DNA from: CALXCT01 sp964422185
GTDB taxonomy: Bacteria; Bacillota; Clostridia; Oscillospirales; Oscillospiraceae
DNA length: 57,873 bases
Assembly: GCA_964422185.1 (NCBI GenBank)
Contig: CAYRAG010000004.1
Span: 1 to 57,873 of the forward strand
Reading direction: 5' to 3'
Part shown: positions 16,788 through 25,588 of the stretch, in pieces
How the letters are laid out: each line of letters starts with the position of its first letter
Position numbering within the stretch: the stretch's first letter is position 1
The notes under the pieces: generated by a model
Database searches by the model: none
Told to the model about the DNA's origin: nothing
Seen by the model: only the letters and a program-made list of their open reading frames with translations
Program-made: the position numbers and the translations under genes

Positions 16788-17870
16788 TTACTCTCCCATT
16801 ACGGTCTTCAGGCGGCGCAGCACCTCGTCCTTTTCCAGCTCCACCGCCACGGCGTCTCCCATCTCCCGCAGGAGAATCAGGCGGATGCGGCTGCCGGCGC
16901 CTTTCTTGTCCAGCCCGATGGCCTCCGTGATGTCGTCCCAGCCGCAGTCAATCCGCGTGGGCAGCCGGAACGCCTCCAGCAGCGCGGGGAGGGCGTCAAA
17001 GCCGTCATCGCGCTCCGCCACCCCCAGATCCGTGCTCAGCCGCAGCGCCACGCACATGCCCGCCGCCACCGCCTGGCCGTGGGTCCAGGTCTCGTAGCGG
17101 CCCGCCTTCTCAAAGGCGTGTCCCACGGTGTGGCCGAAATTGAGCAGCATCCGGCGCCCGGTGTCCCGCTCGTCCTCCAGGACAACCTTCCGCTTGAAAT
17201 CACAGCAGGTGTACAGCACCGTCTCGATGTCCGCCATGACGGCATCTCTGGACGGCCGCTGGCAGAGGAAGTCAAAGAACGCGCGGTCAAAGACGCAGCC
17301 GTACTTGATCACCTCCGCCATGCCGTCTGAGAAAGTGGCGTCCGGCAGGGTGTCCAGCGTGTCCGGATCCATGAGCACCAGCTTCGGCTGCCAGAACGCG
17401 CCGGCCAGGTTCTTGCCGTGCTCCAGGTCGATGGCGACCTTGCCGCCCACGCTGCTGTCCACCTGGGAGAGCAGCGTCGTGGGCACCTGGATGAGATCCA
17501 CGCCCCGGAGCATGGTGGCGGCGGCAAAACCGGCCAGATCCCCCACCACGCCGCCGCCCAGGGCGACCACCGCGTCCGTGCGGGTGCAGCCGCCGGCCGC
17601 CATCCGCTCCCACAGGGAGGACAGCTGCCCGGCGCACTTGCTCTTCTCCCCGGCGGGCACGGGGAGGGCGGTCACGGAGAAGCCGGCCGCCTCCAGGCTG
17701 TCCGTCAGGCGCCGCAGGTACAGCGGCGCCACCGTGGTGTCCGTCACCGCAAACAGCCGCCGGGCCCGGGGGCACACCCGGGCGATCCATTCCCCGGCGT
17801 GATCCAGCAGCCCCCGCTCAATCCGGATGTCATACTCCCGCCCGGGCAGGTCTACCGTCAGTGTCCGCAT
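16788..17870 (-). CDS. aroB: 3-dehydroquinate synthase
   Basis: This is a 360-residue NAD- and metal-dependent cyclase. Motifs include VALGGGVVGDLAGFAAA (NAD binding), QVPTTLLSQVDSSVGGK, MAEVIKYG and the metal-binding NFGHTVGHAFE. ATG 17870 follows a GGGGG ribosome site. The frame is open 46 codons further up, but those would enter aroF. It lies 38 bases downstream of aroF. Confidence 0.96.
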   Translation of the reverse strand: MRTLTVDLPGREYDIRIERGLLDHAGEWIARVCPRARRLFAVTDTTVAPLYLRRLTDSLEAAGFSVTALPVPAGEKSKCAGQLSSLWERMAAGGCTRTDAVVALGGGVVGDLAGFAAATMLRGVDLIQVPTTLLSQVDSSVGGKVAIDLEHGKNLAGAFWQPKLVLMDPDTLDTLPDATFSDGMAEVIKYGCVFDRAFFDFLCQRPSRDAVMADIETVLYTCCDFKRKVVLEDERDTGRRMLLNFGHTVGHAFEKAGRYETWTHGQAVAAGMCVALRLSTDLGVAERDDGFDALPALLEAFRLPTRIDCGWDDITEAIGLDKKGAGSRIRLILLREMGDAVAVELEKDEVLRRLKTVMGE

Positions 17871-17908
17871 AAAATCCCCCCTGTTTCCCCCGTAAAAGCC
17901 CGTGCCGT

Positions 17909-18928
17909 TCAGGCGCTCTCCGCGGTGCGGATCGCCTGGGTCAGGGCGTTGACTTTTTTCATGAGGCGGTCGAAATGTTCCGGCGTCAGCGACTGCTGGC
18001 CGTCGCACTTGGCGTGGGGCGGGTCGTTGTGAACCTCCACAATCAGGCCGTCCGCGCCGGCGGCCACCGCCGCCAGGGCCAGGGGCTCCACCAGCCAGTA
18101 GTACCCCCCGGAGTGGGACGGGTCGATGATGATGGGCAGGTGGCTCATCCGCTTGATGGCCGGGATGGCGGAGATATCCAGCGTGTTGCGGGTGTAGGTC
18201 TCAAAGGTGCGGATCCCCCGCTCGCAGAGGATGACATTCTCGTTGCCCTCAGACATGATGTACTCCGCGGACATGATCCACTCCTCATAGGTGCTGGACA
18301 GGCCGCGCTTGAGCAGCACGGGCCGGGACATCTTCCCCACTTCTTTGAGCAGGTCGAAGTTCTGCATGTTCCGCGCCCCGATCTGCACCACATCCACATT
18401 CTCCTCGAACAGCTCGCAGTACTTCGGGCTCATCAGCTCGGTGACGATGGGCAGACCGGTGGCCTTCCTGGCTTTCAGCAGCAGCTCCATGCCGTCCACG
18501 CCCATGCCCTGGAACGAGTAGGGGGAGGTTCTGGGCTTGAACGCGCCGCCCCGGAGCATGACCGCGCCGGAGGCCTTCACATCCTTCGCCACCTCGATGA
18601 TCTGCTCCTCGCTCTCCACGGAGCACGGGCCGGCGATCACGCCGAAGTGGCCTCCGCCGATCTTCGCGTCCCCCACCGCAACCACCGAGTCCTCCGGGTG
18701 GAACTTCCGGTTGGCCCGCTTGTAGGGCTCGGACACGCGCATGACCCGCTCCACATGGTCGTTGATGGAGATCTTGTCAATATCCAGATGGGTGGTGTCG
18801 CCCACCAGGCCGAGAATCGAGCAGCCGATTCCGTTGGTGATGCCGACCTTCATCCCCTGTTCTTCCATCTGACGGGCCAGCTTCTGGATCTCCTCCTGGC
18901 TGGTGCCCGGCTTCATTACGATAACCAT
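17909..18928 (-). CDS. aroF: 3-deoxy-7-phosphoheptulonate (DAHP) synthase, type I-beta
   Basis: This is a 339-residue first enzyme of the shikimate pathway. A ferredoxin-like N-terminal regulatory domain (about residues 1-75, MVIVMKPGTSQEEIQKLARQ) precedes the barrel. The barrel carries AGPCSVESEEQ, LRGGAFKPRTSPYSFQG, LLKRG and the metal-site DPSHSGG. This architecture is known from Thermotoga-type enzymes, where the N-terminal domain mediates feedback by Tyr/Phe. It is the first gene of the ten-gene operon, with a promoter at 19096-19125. Confidence 0.96.
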   Translation of the reverse strand: MVIVMKPGTSQEEIQKLARQMEEQGMKVGITNGIGCSILGLVGDTTHLDIDKISINDHVERVMRVSEPYKRANRKFHPEDSVVAVGDAKIGGGHFGVIAGPCSVESEEQIIEVAKDVKASGAVMLRGGAFKPRTSPYSFQGMGVDGMELLLKARKATGLPIVTELMSPKYCELFEENVDVVQIGARNMQNFDLLKEVGKMSRPVLLKRGLSSTYEEWIMSAEYIMSEGNENVILCERGIRTFETYTRNTLDISAIPAIKRMSHLPIIIDPSHSGGYYWLVEPLALAAVAAGADGLIVEVHNDPPHAKCDGQQSLTPEHFDRLMKKVNALTQAIRTAESA

Positions 18929-19090
18929 ACCGTTTTCTCCACTCCCTTTTCTGATTCCCGAACCGCGGTGTCTCCGCGCCGGTTCGGATCCCGGCGGATT
19001 TTCACCCTGTCCGCCCGGTCTCCCGGCGGAAAATTCCGGGCATATCCCCTCCGCGGCGGCGCACGGCGCACCGCGGGAACTCCTCTCAGA
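18929..19090 (-). other. Structured leader of the aromatic operon
   Basis: About 160 transcribed bases precede aroF. On the minus strand several GC-rich inverted repeats can pair in competing ways. CCCGG can pair with either of two downstream CCGGG copies (about 19010-19045), and a CCGAACCG...CGGTTCGG stem lies close to the start (about 18956-18990). No T-box, no trp-type leader peptide rich in Phe/Tyr/Trp, and no U-run terminator were seen. A regulatory role is only a guess. Confidence 0.35.
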
Positions 19091-19095
19091 TCGGC

Positions 19096-19125
19096 ATTTT
19101 AACGGATCCCATGGGGCATTGTCAA
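19096..19125 (-). promoter_or_regulatory. Promoter of the aromatic operon
   Basis: On the minus strand TTGACA (19120-19125), an 18-base spacer and TAAAAT (19096-19101) lie about 165 bases before aroF. This is the only good promoter found for the ten genes. Bases 19126-19225 hold nothing recognisable. Confidence 0.8.
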
Positions 19126-19225
19126 TCTGTACTTCTTCCGGAAACGCCCCGCAAACGGGCGGAATCTCCCGGCAAAACGACCGAAACCGGTCTCTCTCCG
19201 CCCCGCAAATCCGTCCCCCGGGGGC

Positions 19226-19274
19226 GGAAAAAGACCGGCGAAGCCCCCTGTCCGCGGGGGTTCCGCCGGTCTTC
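19226..19274 (-). terminator. Terminator of azlCD
   Basis: AGACCGGCG (19232-19240) pairs with CGCCGGTCT (19264-19272), with an inner CCCCC/GGGGG stem. On the minus strand the stem is followed by TTTTTCC. It separates azlD from the aro promoter. Confidence 0.8.
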
Positions 19275-19321
19275 CGCCCTCATTTTTTCCGCCGGTTCCG
19301 CCTGGAAACCGGCCCGCTCTC

Positions 19322-19660
19322 TCAGACGAACACCGCCTGGATGAGCACCATATATAATATCGTCCCCCCGAAGATGGACAGCAGATTGTTCCCTTTCCAC
19401 AGGTGGAGGATGGCCACCACCGCCGCGCACAGCAGCTCGGGCAGGCCGTGGCTGCCGGAGAACAGGTCGATGTTGCGCAGGGAGTAGACGATGAGCATGG
19501 CGATCACCGCGGGGGGCAGCACCTGGCCCAGGTAGGTGACCACTTTCGGGGGCTCCTTGCCCCGTCCGAACAGCACGAACGGCGCCAGGCGGGTCAGGAA
19601 GGTCACGGCGGACATGACCAGGATGGACAAAATGGCGCCCCCCGTCGTCATGGTTCTCAT
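19322..19660 (-). CDS. azlD: Branched-chain amino acid exporter small subunit AzlD
   Basis: This is a 112-residue hydrophobic protein with four predicted helices. AzlD proteins partner AzlC in exporting branched-chain amino acids and their toxic analogues. The conserved TFLTRLAPFVLFG stretch and the PPAVIAML segment are typical. ATG 19660 overlaps the azlC stop by 4 bases. Confidence 0.9.
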   Translation of the reverse strand: MRTMTTGGAILSILVMSAVTFLTRLAPFVLFGRGKEPPKVVTYLGQVLPPAVIAMLIVYSLRNIDLFSGSHGLPELLCAAVVAILHLWKGNNLLSIFGGTILYMVLIQAVFV

Positions 19661-20400
19661 ACGGCCTCCCCCTCCTTTTCCTCCTCCGGCCGCTCCTCCA
19701 GCTGCCCCCGCAGGGTGAGCAGCAGGATGCAGATGGCGATCAGCGCCGGGATGAGCATGTTGTCCGAGCCCAGCATCCGGGTGACCACCACGGACGCGAT
19801 GGTGCAGGCAAACCCGATGAGCGCCGGGACATGCTTCTTCGGGCCCTTGCCCGCCGCTTTCCACTGCTCCACGGCGATGACCACGAACAGCGCGGTCATG
19901 GCGAAGTCGATGCCGGTGGTGTCAAACTTGATCAGCGTGCCGATGGTGGCGCCGATGAGCGAGCCCAGGATCCAGTAGCTGTGATCCAGCATGGAGATGG
20001 CGAAGTAGAAGTCCGCCGGATCCACCTCCGCCGGCGGCTCCACCGAGGTGAGCAGCGCGTAGGTCTCGTCCGTCAGGGCGAAGATCATATAGGCCTTCCG
20101 CGCCCCGATCCCCTTGAACTTGTCCAGCAGGGACAGGCCGTAGAAGATATGCCGGAAGTTCAGCAGCAGCGTCATCATGGCCACCTGGGGCAGCGGCGCC
20201 GCCGTGTCCAGCAGGGTGACGCCCAGGTACTGCCCGGAGCCGGCGTAGATGATCAGGCTCATCATCACCGCCCAGACCGGCCCGTAGCCGATCGCCTGCA
20301 GCATCAGCCCGAAAGCCATGCCGATGGACAGATAGCCCATGAGCACCGGCACGGTGACGGGGAACGCCGCCGCCAGGGTTTTTTGCAGTTTTCGCACCAT
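19657..20400 (-). CDS. azlC: Branched-chain amino acid exporter large subunit AzlC
   Basis: This is a 247-residue membrane protein of the AzlC/YgaZ family. The conserved start of the first helices (PVLMGYLSIGMAFGLML), the YAGSGQYLGVTLL motif, and LLNFRHIFYGLSLLDKF are all visible. A charged cytosolic tail rich in Glu ends the protein. The ATG at 20400 is followed directly by an in-frame GTG, and the ribosome site is only moderate (GGAGCG). It forms an export counterpart to the liv importer a few kilobases away. Confidence 0.92.
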   Translation of the reverse strand: MVRKLQKTLAAAFPVTVPVLMGYLSIGMAFGLMLQAIGYGPVWAVMMSLIIYAGSGQYLGVTLLDTAAPLPQVAMMTLLLNFRHIFYGLSLLDKFKGIGARKAYMIFALTDETYALLTSVEPPAEVDPADFYFAISMLDHSYWILGSLIGATIGTLIKFDTTGIDFAMTALFVVIAVEQWKAAGKGPKKHVPALIGFACTIASVVVTRMLGSDNMLIPALIAICILLLTLRGQLEERPEEEKEGEAV

Positions 20401-20432
20401 CGCGATACACGCTCCATACGAAAAAGTAGCAA

Positions 20433-20451
20433 GTCCCGCCCGGGGCGGGAC
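20433..20451 (-). terminator. Leader hairpin before azlC (attenuator or dpp operon terminator)
   Basis: GTCCCGCC (20433-20440) pairs with GGCGGGAC (20444-20451) over a three-base loop. On the minus strand it is followed by TTGCTACTTTTT. It lies just downstream of the azlC promoter and 33 bases before the start codon. It may end transcripts reading out of the dpp operon, attenuate azlCD, or both. Confidence 0.5.
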
Positions 20452-20466
20452 ACACGAACGAGACAG

Positions 20467-20495
20467 ATTATAGCCGTTCCCGCCCCGGGGCGCAA
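20467..20495 (-). promoter_or_regulatory. Promoter of azlCD
   Basis: On the minus strand TTGCGC (20490-20495), a 17-base spacer and TATAAT (20467-20472) follow the same TTTTGCTTGCG stretch as the proS promoter. It lies about 75 bases after the last dpp gene. Confidence 0.75.
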
Positions 20496-20570
20496 GCAAA
20501 ATCTCTCCGCCGGACAGCGCAGACGCGCCGGGGCCTTCCTGAGAAAAGCGCCGGCGCATCCGTTTTGATC

Positions 20571-21305
20571 TCAACTGCTCAGCAGCAGTTTTGTGTACTC
20601 GTGCTGCGGGTGGGCGAACAGCTCCTCCACCCCGCCCTGCTCCACAATCCGGCCGTCTTTCATCACCAGCACCCGGCTGCAGATCTGGTAGATCACATCC
20701 AGGTCGTGGCTGATGAACAGATAGCTCAGATCGTATTCCCTGCGCAGATCCACCAGCAGCTGCAGGATCTGCGCCTGTATGGTCACATCCAGGGCGGACA
20801 CCGGCTCGTCCGCGATGACCAGCCCCGGCCGGGGGATGATCGCGCACGCGATGGACACCCGCTGCCGCTGTCCGCCGGACAGCTCCCAGGGGCGCCGGGC
20901 GGCGTATTCCGGGCCCAGACCCACCCTGGAGAGCATCTCCGCCACCGCCGCCTTTCGCGCCGGGGCGTCCAGCTCCCCCTGCACCCGCAGGGGCTCCTCC
21001 AGAATCCAGCCCACGGTTCTGGCCGGGTTCAGGCTGCTGAACGGATCCTGAAACACCATCTGGGGCCGCCGGGAGTGGTGGATGACCTCCCCGTCGTAGT
21101 CCGGCAGGAGGCCGAGGATGGTGCAGCACAGCGTGGTCTTGCCCGCGCCGCTTTCGCCCACCAGGCCCACGATCTCGCCTTTGCCGATCGTAAAGCTCAC
21201 ATCCCACAGCACCTGGCGCATTCTGGCTTTCCGGCCGGGCAGACTGCGGCCCTCCCGGTAGTAGCTGTTGACATGGCGGACCTCCAGCACGCTCTCCTCT
21301 GCCAT
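20571..21305 (-). CDS. dppF: Oligopeptide/dipeptide ABC transporter ATPase (DppF/OppF type)
   Basis: This 244-residue ATPase has Walker A GESGAGKTTL, a Q-loop at MVFQDPFSSLNP (typical of the peptide-transporter subfamily), signature ELSGGQRQRVSIACAI, and Walker B LVIADEPVSALD. It is shorter than the common 320-residue form because the C-terminal peptide-transporter extension is mostly missing; it ends soon after HPQHEYTKLLLSS. It starts 28 bases after the dppD stop and is the last gene of dppABCDF. Confidence 0.92.
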   Translation of the reverse strand: MAEESVLEVRHVNSYYREGRSLPGRKARMRQVLWDVSFTIGKGEIVGLVGESGAGKTTLCCTILGLLPDYDGEVIHHSRRPQMVFQDPFSSLNPARTVGWILEEPLRVQGELDAPARKAAVAEMLSRVGLGPEYAARRPWELSGGQRQRVSIACAIIPRPGLVIADEPVSALDVTIQAQILQLLVDLRREYDLSYLFISHDLDVIYQICSRVLVMKDGRIVEQGGVEELFAHPQHEYTKLLLSS

Positions 21306-21332
21306 GGCCCTCCTCCTCTCCGTCTGTCCGGG

Positions 21333-22133
21333 TCAGACCAGCCGCCGCTCCCGGGTGGGGATGGCGGCAATCAGGCTTCTGGTGTACTCGTGCCGGGGCG
21401 TGCGGAACACCTGCTCCACCTCGCCCTCCTCCACCAGCTTGCCCCGCTGCATCACCGCCACCCGGGTGCACAGCCTGCGCACCACATGCAGATCGTGGCT
21501 GATGAGCATAATGGCCGTGCCCTGCTCCCGGTTGAGCTTTTTGAGCAGATCCAGGATCTGGCCCTGGATGGTCACATCCAGCGCCGTGGTGGGCTCGTCC
21601 GCCAGCAGCAGCTTCGGCCGGCTGATGATGGCCGCGGCGATCATCACCCGCTGGAGCATGCCGCCGGACAGCTCGTGGGGGTACTTCCGGTACAGCTTCT
21701 CCGGATCCGGCAGCTCCGCCAGATCCATCGCCTCCAGCGCCCGGGCTTTCCGCTGGGCGGCAGACAGCTTCGTGTGCACCCGGAGGCTCTCCTCCACCTG
21801 CGGCCCGATGGGGTACACCGGATTCATGCTGGTCATGGGCTCCTGGAACACCACCGCCAGCTCATCCCCCTGGATCTCCCGCAGCTCCCGCTCGGAGCAG
21901 TGGAAGATCTCCCTGCCATCCAGGGTGATGCTCCCGCTCACCGCCGCCTGTTTGCGCGGCAGCAGTCCGCTGATGCACATGGCGGTGACGGTCTTGCCGC
22001 TGCCGCTCTCCCCCACCAGGCCCAGCAGCTCGCCGGGGGCCATGGAGAACGACACGCCGTTGACCGCGAACCGGTCCGGGGCCGCGGTGTGGAAATGGAC
22101 TTTCAGATCCCGCACTCTCAGAATCTCAGACAT
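21333..22133 (-). CDS. dppD: Oligopeptide/dipeptide ABC transporter ATPase (DppD/OppD type)
   Basis: This is a 266-residue ATPase starting MSEILRVRDLKVHF. Walker A is GESGSGKTVTA, the Q-loop is VFQEPMTSMNPVYPIG, the signature is ELSGGMLQRVMIAAAI, and Walker B is LLLADEPTTALD. It ends at HEYTRSLIAAIPTRERRLV, so the cysteine-containing C-terminal extension seen in many DppD proteins is absent. The ATG at 22133 follows a GGGGGAG site. The frame runs on upstream into dppC, but that part is not used. Confidence 0.93.
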   Translation of the reverse strand: MSEILRVRDLKVHFHTAAPDRFAVNGVSFSMAPGELLGLVGESGSGKTVTAMCISGLLPRKQAAVSGSITLDGREIFHCSERELREIQGDELAVVFQEPMTSMNPVYPIGPQVEESLRVHTKLSAAQRKARALEAMDLAELPDPEKLYRKYPHELSGGMLQRVMIAAAIISRPKLLLADEPTTALDVTIQGQILDLLKKLNREQGTAIMLISHDLHVVRRLCTRVAVMQRGKLVEEGEVEQVFRTPRHEYTRSLIAAIPTRERRLV

Positions 22134-22137
22134 GGCA

Positions 22138-22953
22138 TCAGCTCCCCCGGGCCGCGCTGCGCTGCAGTCCCTCGCTGAGCAGACTGAACGCCAGCACCAG
22201 CAGCACAATGGCGCCGCCCGCCGCCAGGGCATACCAGGGCGCGCTCTGCAGGTAGGTCTGGCTGTCCTTGAGCATACTCCCCAGGCTGGGCTGGGTGGGC
22301 GGCACGCCCACCCCCAGAAAACTCATGCTGGCCTCGCTGAGGATGGCGTTGTTAAACCCGATGGTGATGGCCGGCAGCAGCACCGGCACGGTATTGGGCA
22401 GGATGTGGCGGAAGATGATCCGCCGATCCCCCGCGCCCATGAGCCGGGCGCTCTTGATGTAGTTCTGCTCCCGGCACCGGGCAAACTCCCCCCGCACCAC
22501 CCGGGCGAAGCTGGGGATGAACAGAATGCCCAGGGCCAGAATGACGGTGACCGTCCCGCCGTCCCGCACCACGCTGACGATCACCAGGGCCAGGAGAATG
22601 GCGGGGAACGCGGTGATGGTGTCGCACACCCGGGTGAGGATGGCGTCCGCCATGCCGCCGTAGTATCCGCACAGGCTGCCGATGATCACCCCGGCGCCGC
22701 ACCCGATAGCCACGACGCACAGCGCCACGAAAAACGAGGTACCCGCGCCCTCCAGCACCCGGCTGAAGATATCCCGGCCGAAATTGTCCGCGCCCAGCAG
22801 ATGCGCCAGGGACGGCGGCTGGAATTTGGCCCCCGCGTCCATGGCGGCGGGGTCATAGGGCGTCCAGAACCAGCCCAGGACGATGAGGGCGGTGAGCGCC
22901 AGGCTCAGGGCGCCGCCCACATAGAAGAAAAAGCTGCGCGGTTTTTTCTGCAT
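22138..22953 (-). CDS. dppC: Peptide ABC transporter permease DppC
   Basis: This is a 271-residue permease with an N-terminal helix, the extracellular PSLAHLLGADNFGRDIFSRVL motif found in nearly all DppC/OppC proteins, and the ATPase-coupling EAA-like loop near SARLMGAGDRRIIFRHILPN. A GGAGGAG ribosome site lies 5 bases before ATG 22953. DppB and DppC form the channel. Confidence 0.95.
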   Translation of the reverse strand: MQKKPRSFFFYVGGALSLALTALIVLGWFWTPYDPAAMDAGAKFQPPSLAHLLGADNFGRDIFSRVLEGAGTSFFVALCVVAIGCGAGVIIGSLCGYYGGMADAILTRVCDTITAFPAILLALVIVSVVRDGGTVTVILALGILFIPSFARVVRGEFARCREQNYIKSARLMGAGDRRIIFRHILPNTVPVLLPAITIGFNNAILSEASMSFLGVGVPPTQPSLGSMLKDSQTYLQSAPWYALAAGGAIVLLVLAFSLLSEGLQRSAARGS

Positions 22954-22970
22954 GCCGCTCCTCCTCCCCT

Positions 22971-23912
22971 CTACCGCAGGCGGATTCTCGGATCCAGCAT
23001 CTGCGTGAGCAGATCCGCCACGAAGTTGACGATCACAATCCACGCCGCCAGGATCACCACGATCGCCTGCACCACCGGGAAGTCCCGGTTGGAGATGCTG
23101 GCCATGAGCAGCCGCCCGATGCCCGGCACGGTGAACACCTGCTCCACGATGATGGTGCCGGTCATGATCTCCGCGGCGGACACCGCCAGGAAGGTGATGA
23201 CAGGCAGCATGGCGTTTTTCAGCACCTGGCGGATCAGGATGGATGTGCGGCCGTTGCCCCGGCTCTGGGCCGTGCGGACATAGTCCAGCTCCATCTGGCT
23301 GAAGATGGAGCCGCGCAGCATCTTCACCGTCATGGCCGCCCGGGGCACCGCGATGGACAGCGCGGGAAACACCAGGTAGGACAGGCACGCGCCCCAGTCC
23401 TCGGTATAGGAGACGAAACTGCCCGGCTCAAACCAGCGCAGCACCATCCCGAACAGGAAACAGGTCAGAATGCCCAGGAAGAACGGCGGGATGCTCATGG
23501 TCATTTGATCCACAGCGGTGATGATCCCGTCCAGCACTTTGCTGCGCACGCTGCCGGTGAGAATGCCCAGGGGAATGGCCAGAATCACCGTGAACACAAA
23601 GGACATGACTGTGAGAATGCCGGTGATGGCCAGCTTCTCGTGGAGCATCTCCCGCACCGGCATATGGTAGCTGTAGCTGACGCCCAGATCGCCGGTGAGG
23701 AAGCCGCCCACCCAGTCGAGGTAGCGCACGGGGATAGGCCGGTTCAGCCCCAGCTCCTCCCGCAGCTCCTCTTTGGCCTGCTCCGTGGCCTCCGTGCCCA
23801 GCATCTGCGTCACCGGATCCCCGGAGATCACCTGAAACGCCAGGAAAGCGAGGAGAGACACGATAAACAGCGTCAGCACGAGCGCCGCCAGTTTTTTCAG
23901 CACATAGCGCAT
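22971..23912 (-). CDS. dppB: Peptide ABC transporter permease DppB
   Basis: This 313-residue permease has the usual N-terminal helix, GDPVTQMLG segment, RYLDWVGGFLTGDLGVSY motif, and coupling loop RTAQSRGNGRTSILIRQVLKNA. The C terminus ends with the family-typical LLTQMLDPRIRLR. It lies 33 bases after dppA. Confidence 0.95.
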   Translation of the reverse strand: MRYVLKKLAALVLTLFIVSLLAFLAFQVISGDPVTQMLGTEATEQAKEELREELGLNRPIPVRYLDWVGGFLTGDLGVSYSYHMPVREMLHEKLAITGILTVMSFVFTVILAIPLGILTGSVRSKVLDGIITAVDQMTMSIPPFFLGILTCFLFGMVLRWFEPGSFVSYTEDWGACLSYLVFPALSIAVPRAAMTVKMLRGSIFSQMELDYVRTAQSRGNGRTSILIRQVLKNAMLPVITFLAVSAAEIMTGTIIVEQVFTVPGIGRLLMASISNRDFPVVQAIVVILAAWIVIVNFVADLLTQMLDPRIRLR

Positions 23913-23945
23913 GATTCTCCCCGCCTCCTTTCTCCCCCGCCGCGG

Positions 23946-25499
23946 TCAGGTTCCGGTGTAGTGCAGCAGGGACATGTCGATGACATACAGGGGATAGAAA
24001 GTAAAGCCCTCCAGCGCCGGGTTGATGGCCACGAAATCCGCCAGATCCTGGGTGTACACATTCGCCGCGGTCTCGCTGAGGATCTCCAGGCAGCGCCTGT
24101 ACAGCCGGGTGGCCTCCTCATCGTCCACCGCCTCCTGGGCGGCGGCGTAGGTCTCGTCGTACTCCGGGTTGCTGTAGTTGATCATGTTCTTGGAGTTGCC
24201 GGTGACCCACCGGGAGAGCATGGCGCTGGCGTTGAGGGTGCTGGCGTCAAAGCCCACCACCGTGGCCTCAAACTGCCGGCCGCCGTAGATGTCGCTCACC
24301 CAGGTGTTCCAGTCCACCAGCTGCAGCTCCGCGGTGATCCCCACCTGCTTGAGCTGCTCAATCATCACCTGGGCGCACTCTACATGGGGCCCGTAGTTGC
24401 TGGGCACCGTCATGGTGAAGCTGAACCCGTCCGGATAGCCCGCCTGGGCCAGCAGCTGTTTCGCCTTCTCCACATCGTGGGGATAGGCATCCGCCAGGGC
24501 GGGGTCGAAATACTTCCCGAACGCCGGATACATGGACGAGCCCGTCTTCGTGCCGTGGCCCTCGGCGGTGAGCTCCATCATGGCGTCCACATCCACCGCG
24601 TAGCACATGGCCTGCCGCACCAGCTCGCTGTCAAAGGGCTTCGCCTCGTGGTTGAGGTAGATGGCCTGCACCAGGTTCATGGTGCCCTCCAGCACCTGGT
24701 AGCCGTTGGCCAGATTGTGCACCTGGTCGATGGTCAGGTGGGCCACCAGATCCAGTGCGCCGCTGTTGAGGGCGGTAAACATGGCGTTGTTGTCCTCGTA
24801 GATCTGATAGGTCACCCGGTCCAGCGACGCGCCCTGTCCGTAGTAGTCCTCATTGCGCTCCAGGATGATGTTCTGCTGGACGCTGCGGGAGACATACCGG
24901 AACGGGCCGGTCCCCACCGGCTTTGTGGCCTGATCCGTGTAGCCGGCGGGCACGATGTACACGCTGGCCACATAGCTGAGAAAATCCGGGTTGGGAGCGC
25001 TCAGGGTGAAGCTGACCGTGTCCCCGTCCACTTTCTGCTCCGAGACAGCAGAAAGCGCCTCTGCCACGGCGGAGTTCGCGGTGACAGCGGCGCAGGTTTC
25101 AAAAGAGTATACAATGTCCTCCATGGTCACTTCCGCCCCGTTGTGGAACACCACGCCGGGCCGGAGGGTAAAGCTGTAAGTCAGTCGGTCGTCGGACAGG
25201 GCGTGGCTCTGGGCCACGGCGTCCACATAGTTGCCGTCTGAGTCGGGCTTTACCAGCCCCTCGAAGACATTGAACATGACCTCTCTAGTTCCTGCGGCCG
25301 TCATAAGGTACGGGTCAAGACTATCGTCCAGGTCCTGGGCAATCCCCACGGTGATTTCATTCGCCGCGGCGTGCCCGGAAGAAGTTGGCGCAATTTCGTC
25401 ACTGGGGGCGGGTTCCTGATCCGTTGTTCCTCCGCACGCGCAGAGTGAACACGCCAGCAAAGCCGCCGCCAGGAAAACTGCAAGAATCCGTTTCTTCAT
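23946..25499 (-). CDS. dppA: Peptide-binding lipoprotein DppA/OppA
   Basis: This is a 517-residue extracellular solute-binding protein of family 5. The signal peptide MKKRILAVFLAAALLACSLC is followed by the lipobox Cys and a short GGTTDQEPAPSDE linker. The SBP_bac_5 fold begins at EITVGIAQDLDDSLDPYL; GPFRYVSRS and LVRQAMCYAVD are typical landmarks. An AAGGAG site lies a few bases before ATG 25499. The peptide specificity cannot be told from sequence alone. Confidence 0.94.
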   Translation of the reverse strand: MKKRILAVFLAAALLACSLCACGGTTDQEPAPSDEIAPTSSGHAAANEITVGIAQDLDDSLDPYLMTAAGTREVMFNVFEGLVKPDSDGNYVDAVAQSHALSDDRLTYSFTLRPGVVFHNGAEVTMEDIVYSFETCAAVTANSAVAEALSAVSEQKVDGDTVSFTLSAPNPDFLSYVASVYIVPAGYTDQATKPVGTGPFRYVSRSVQQNIILERNEDYYGQGASLDRVTYQIYEDNNAMFTALNSGALDLVAHLTIDQVHNLANGYQVLEGTMNLVQAIYLNHEAKPFDSELVRQAMCYAVDVDAMMELTAEGHGTKTGSSMYPAFGKYFDPALADAYPHDVEKAKQLLAQAGYPDGFSFTMTVPSNYGPHVECAQVMIEQLKQVGITAELQLVDWNTWVSDIYGGRQFEATVVGFDASTLNASAMLSRWVTGNSKNMINYSNPEYDETYAAAQEAVDDEEATRLYRRCLEILSETAANVYTQDLADFVAINPALEGFTFYPLYVIDMSLLHYTGT

Positions 25500-25588
25500 T
25501 GCACATTCTCCTTCCGCCGCCCGCTCTTTCCGGCGGGTCGGCGTGACAATAAAATGACTTCTTCTTCCCATATTCAATTGTCCCGCCT

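Noticed and set aside
18929..19090. T-box or FMN-type riboswitch before aroF
   Set aside because: A GGGTGAAAATCC stretch recalls parts of known riboswitches, but the rest of the consensus and any terminator are absent.
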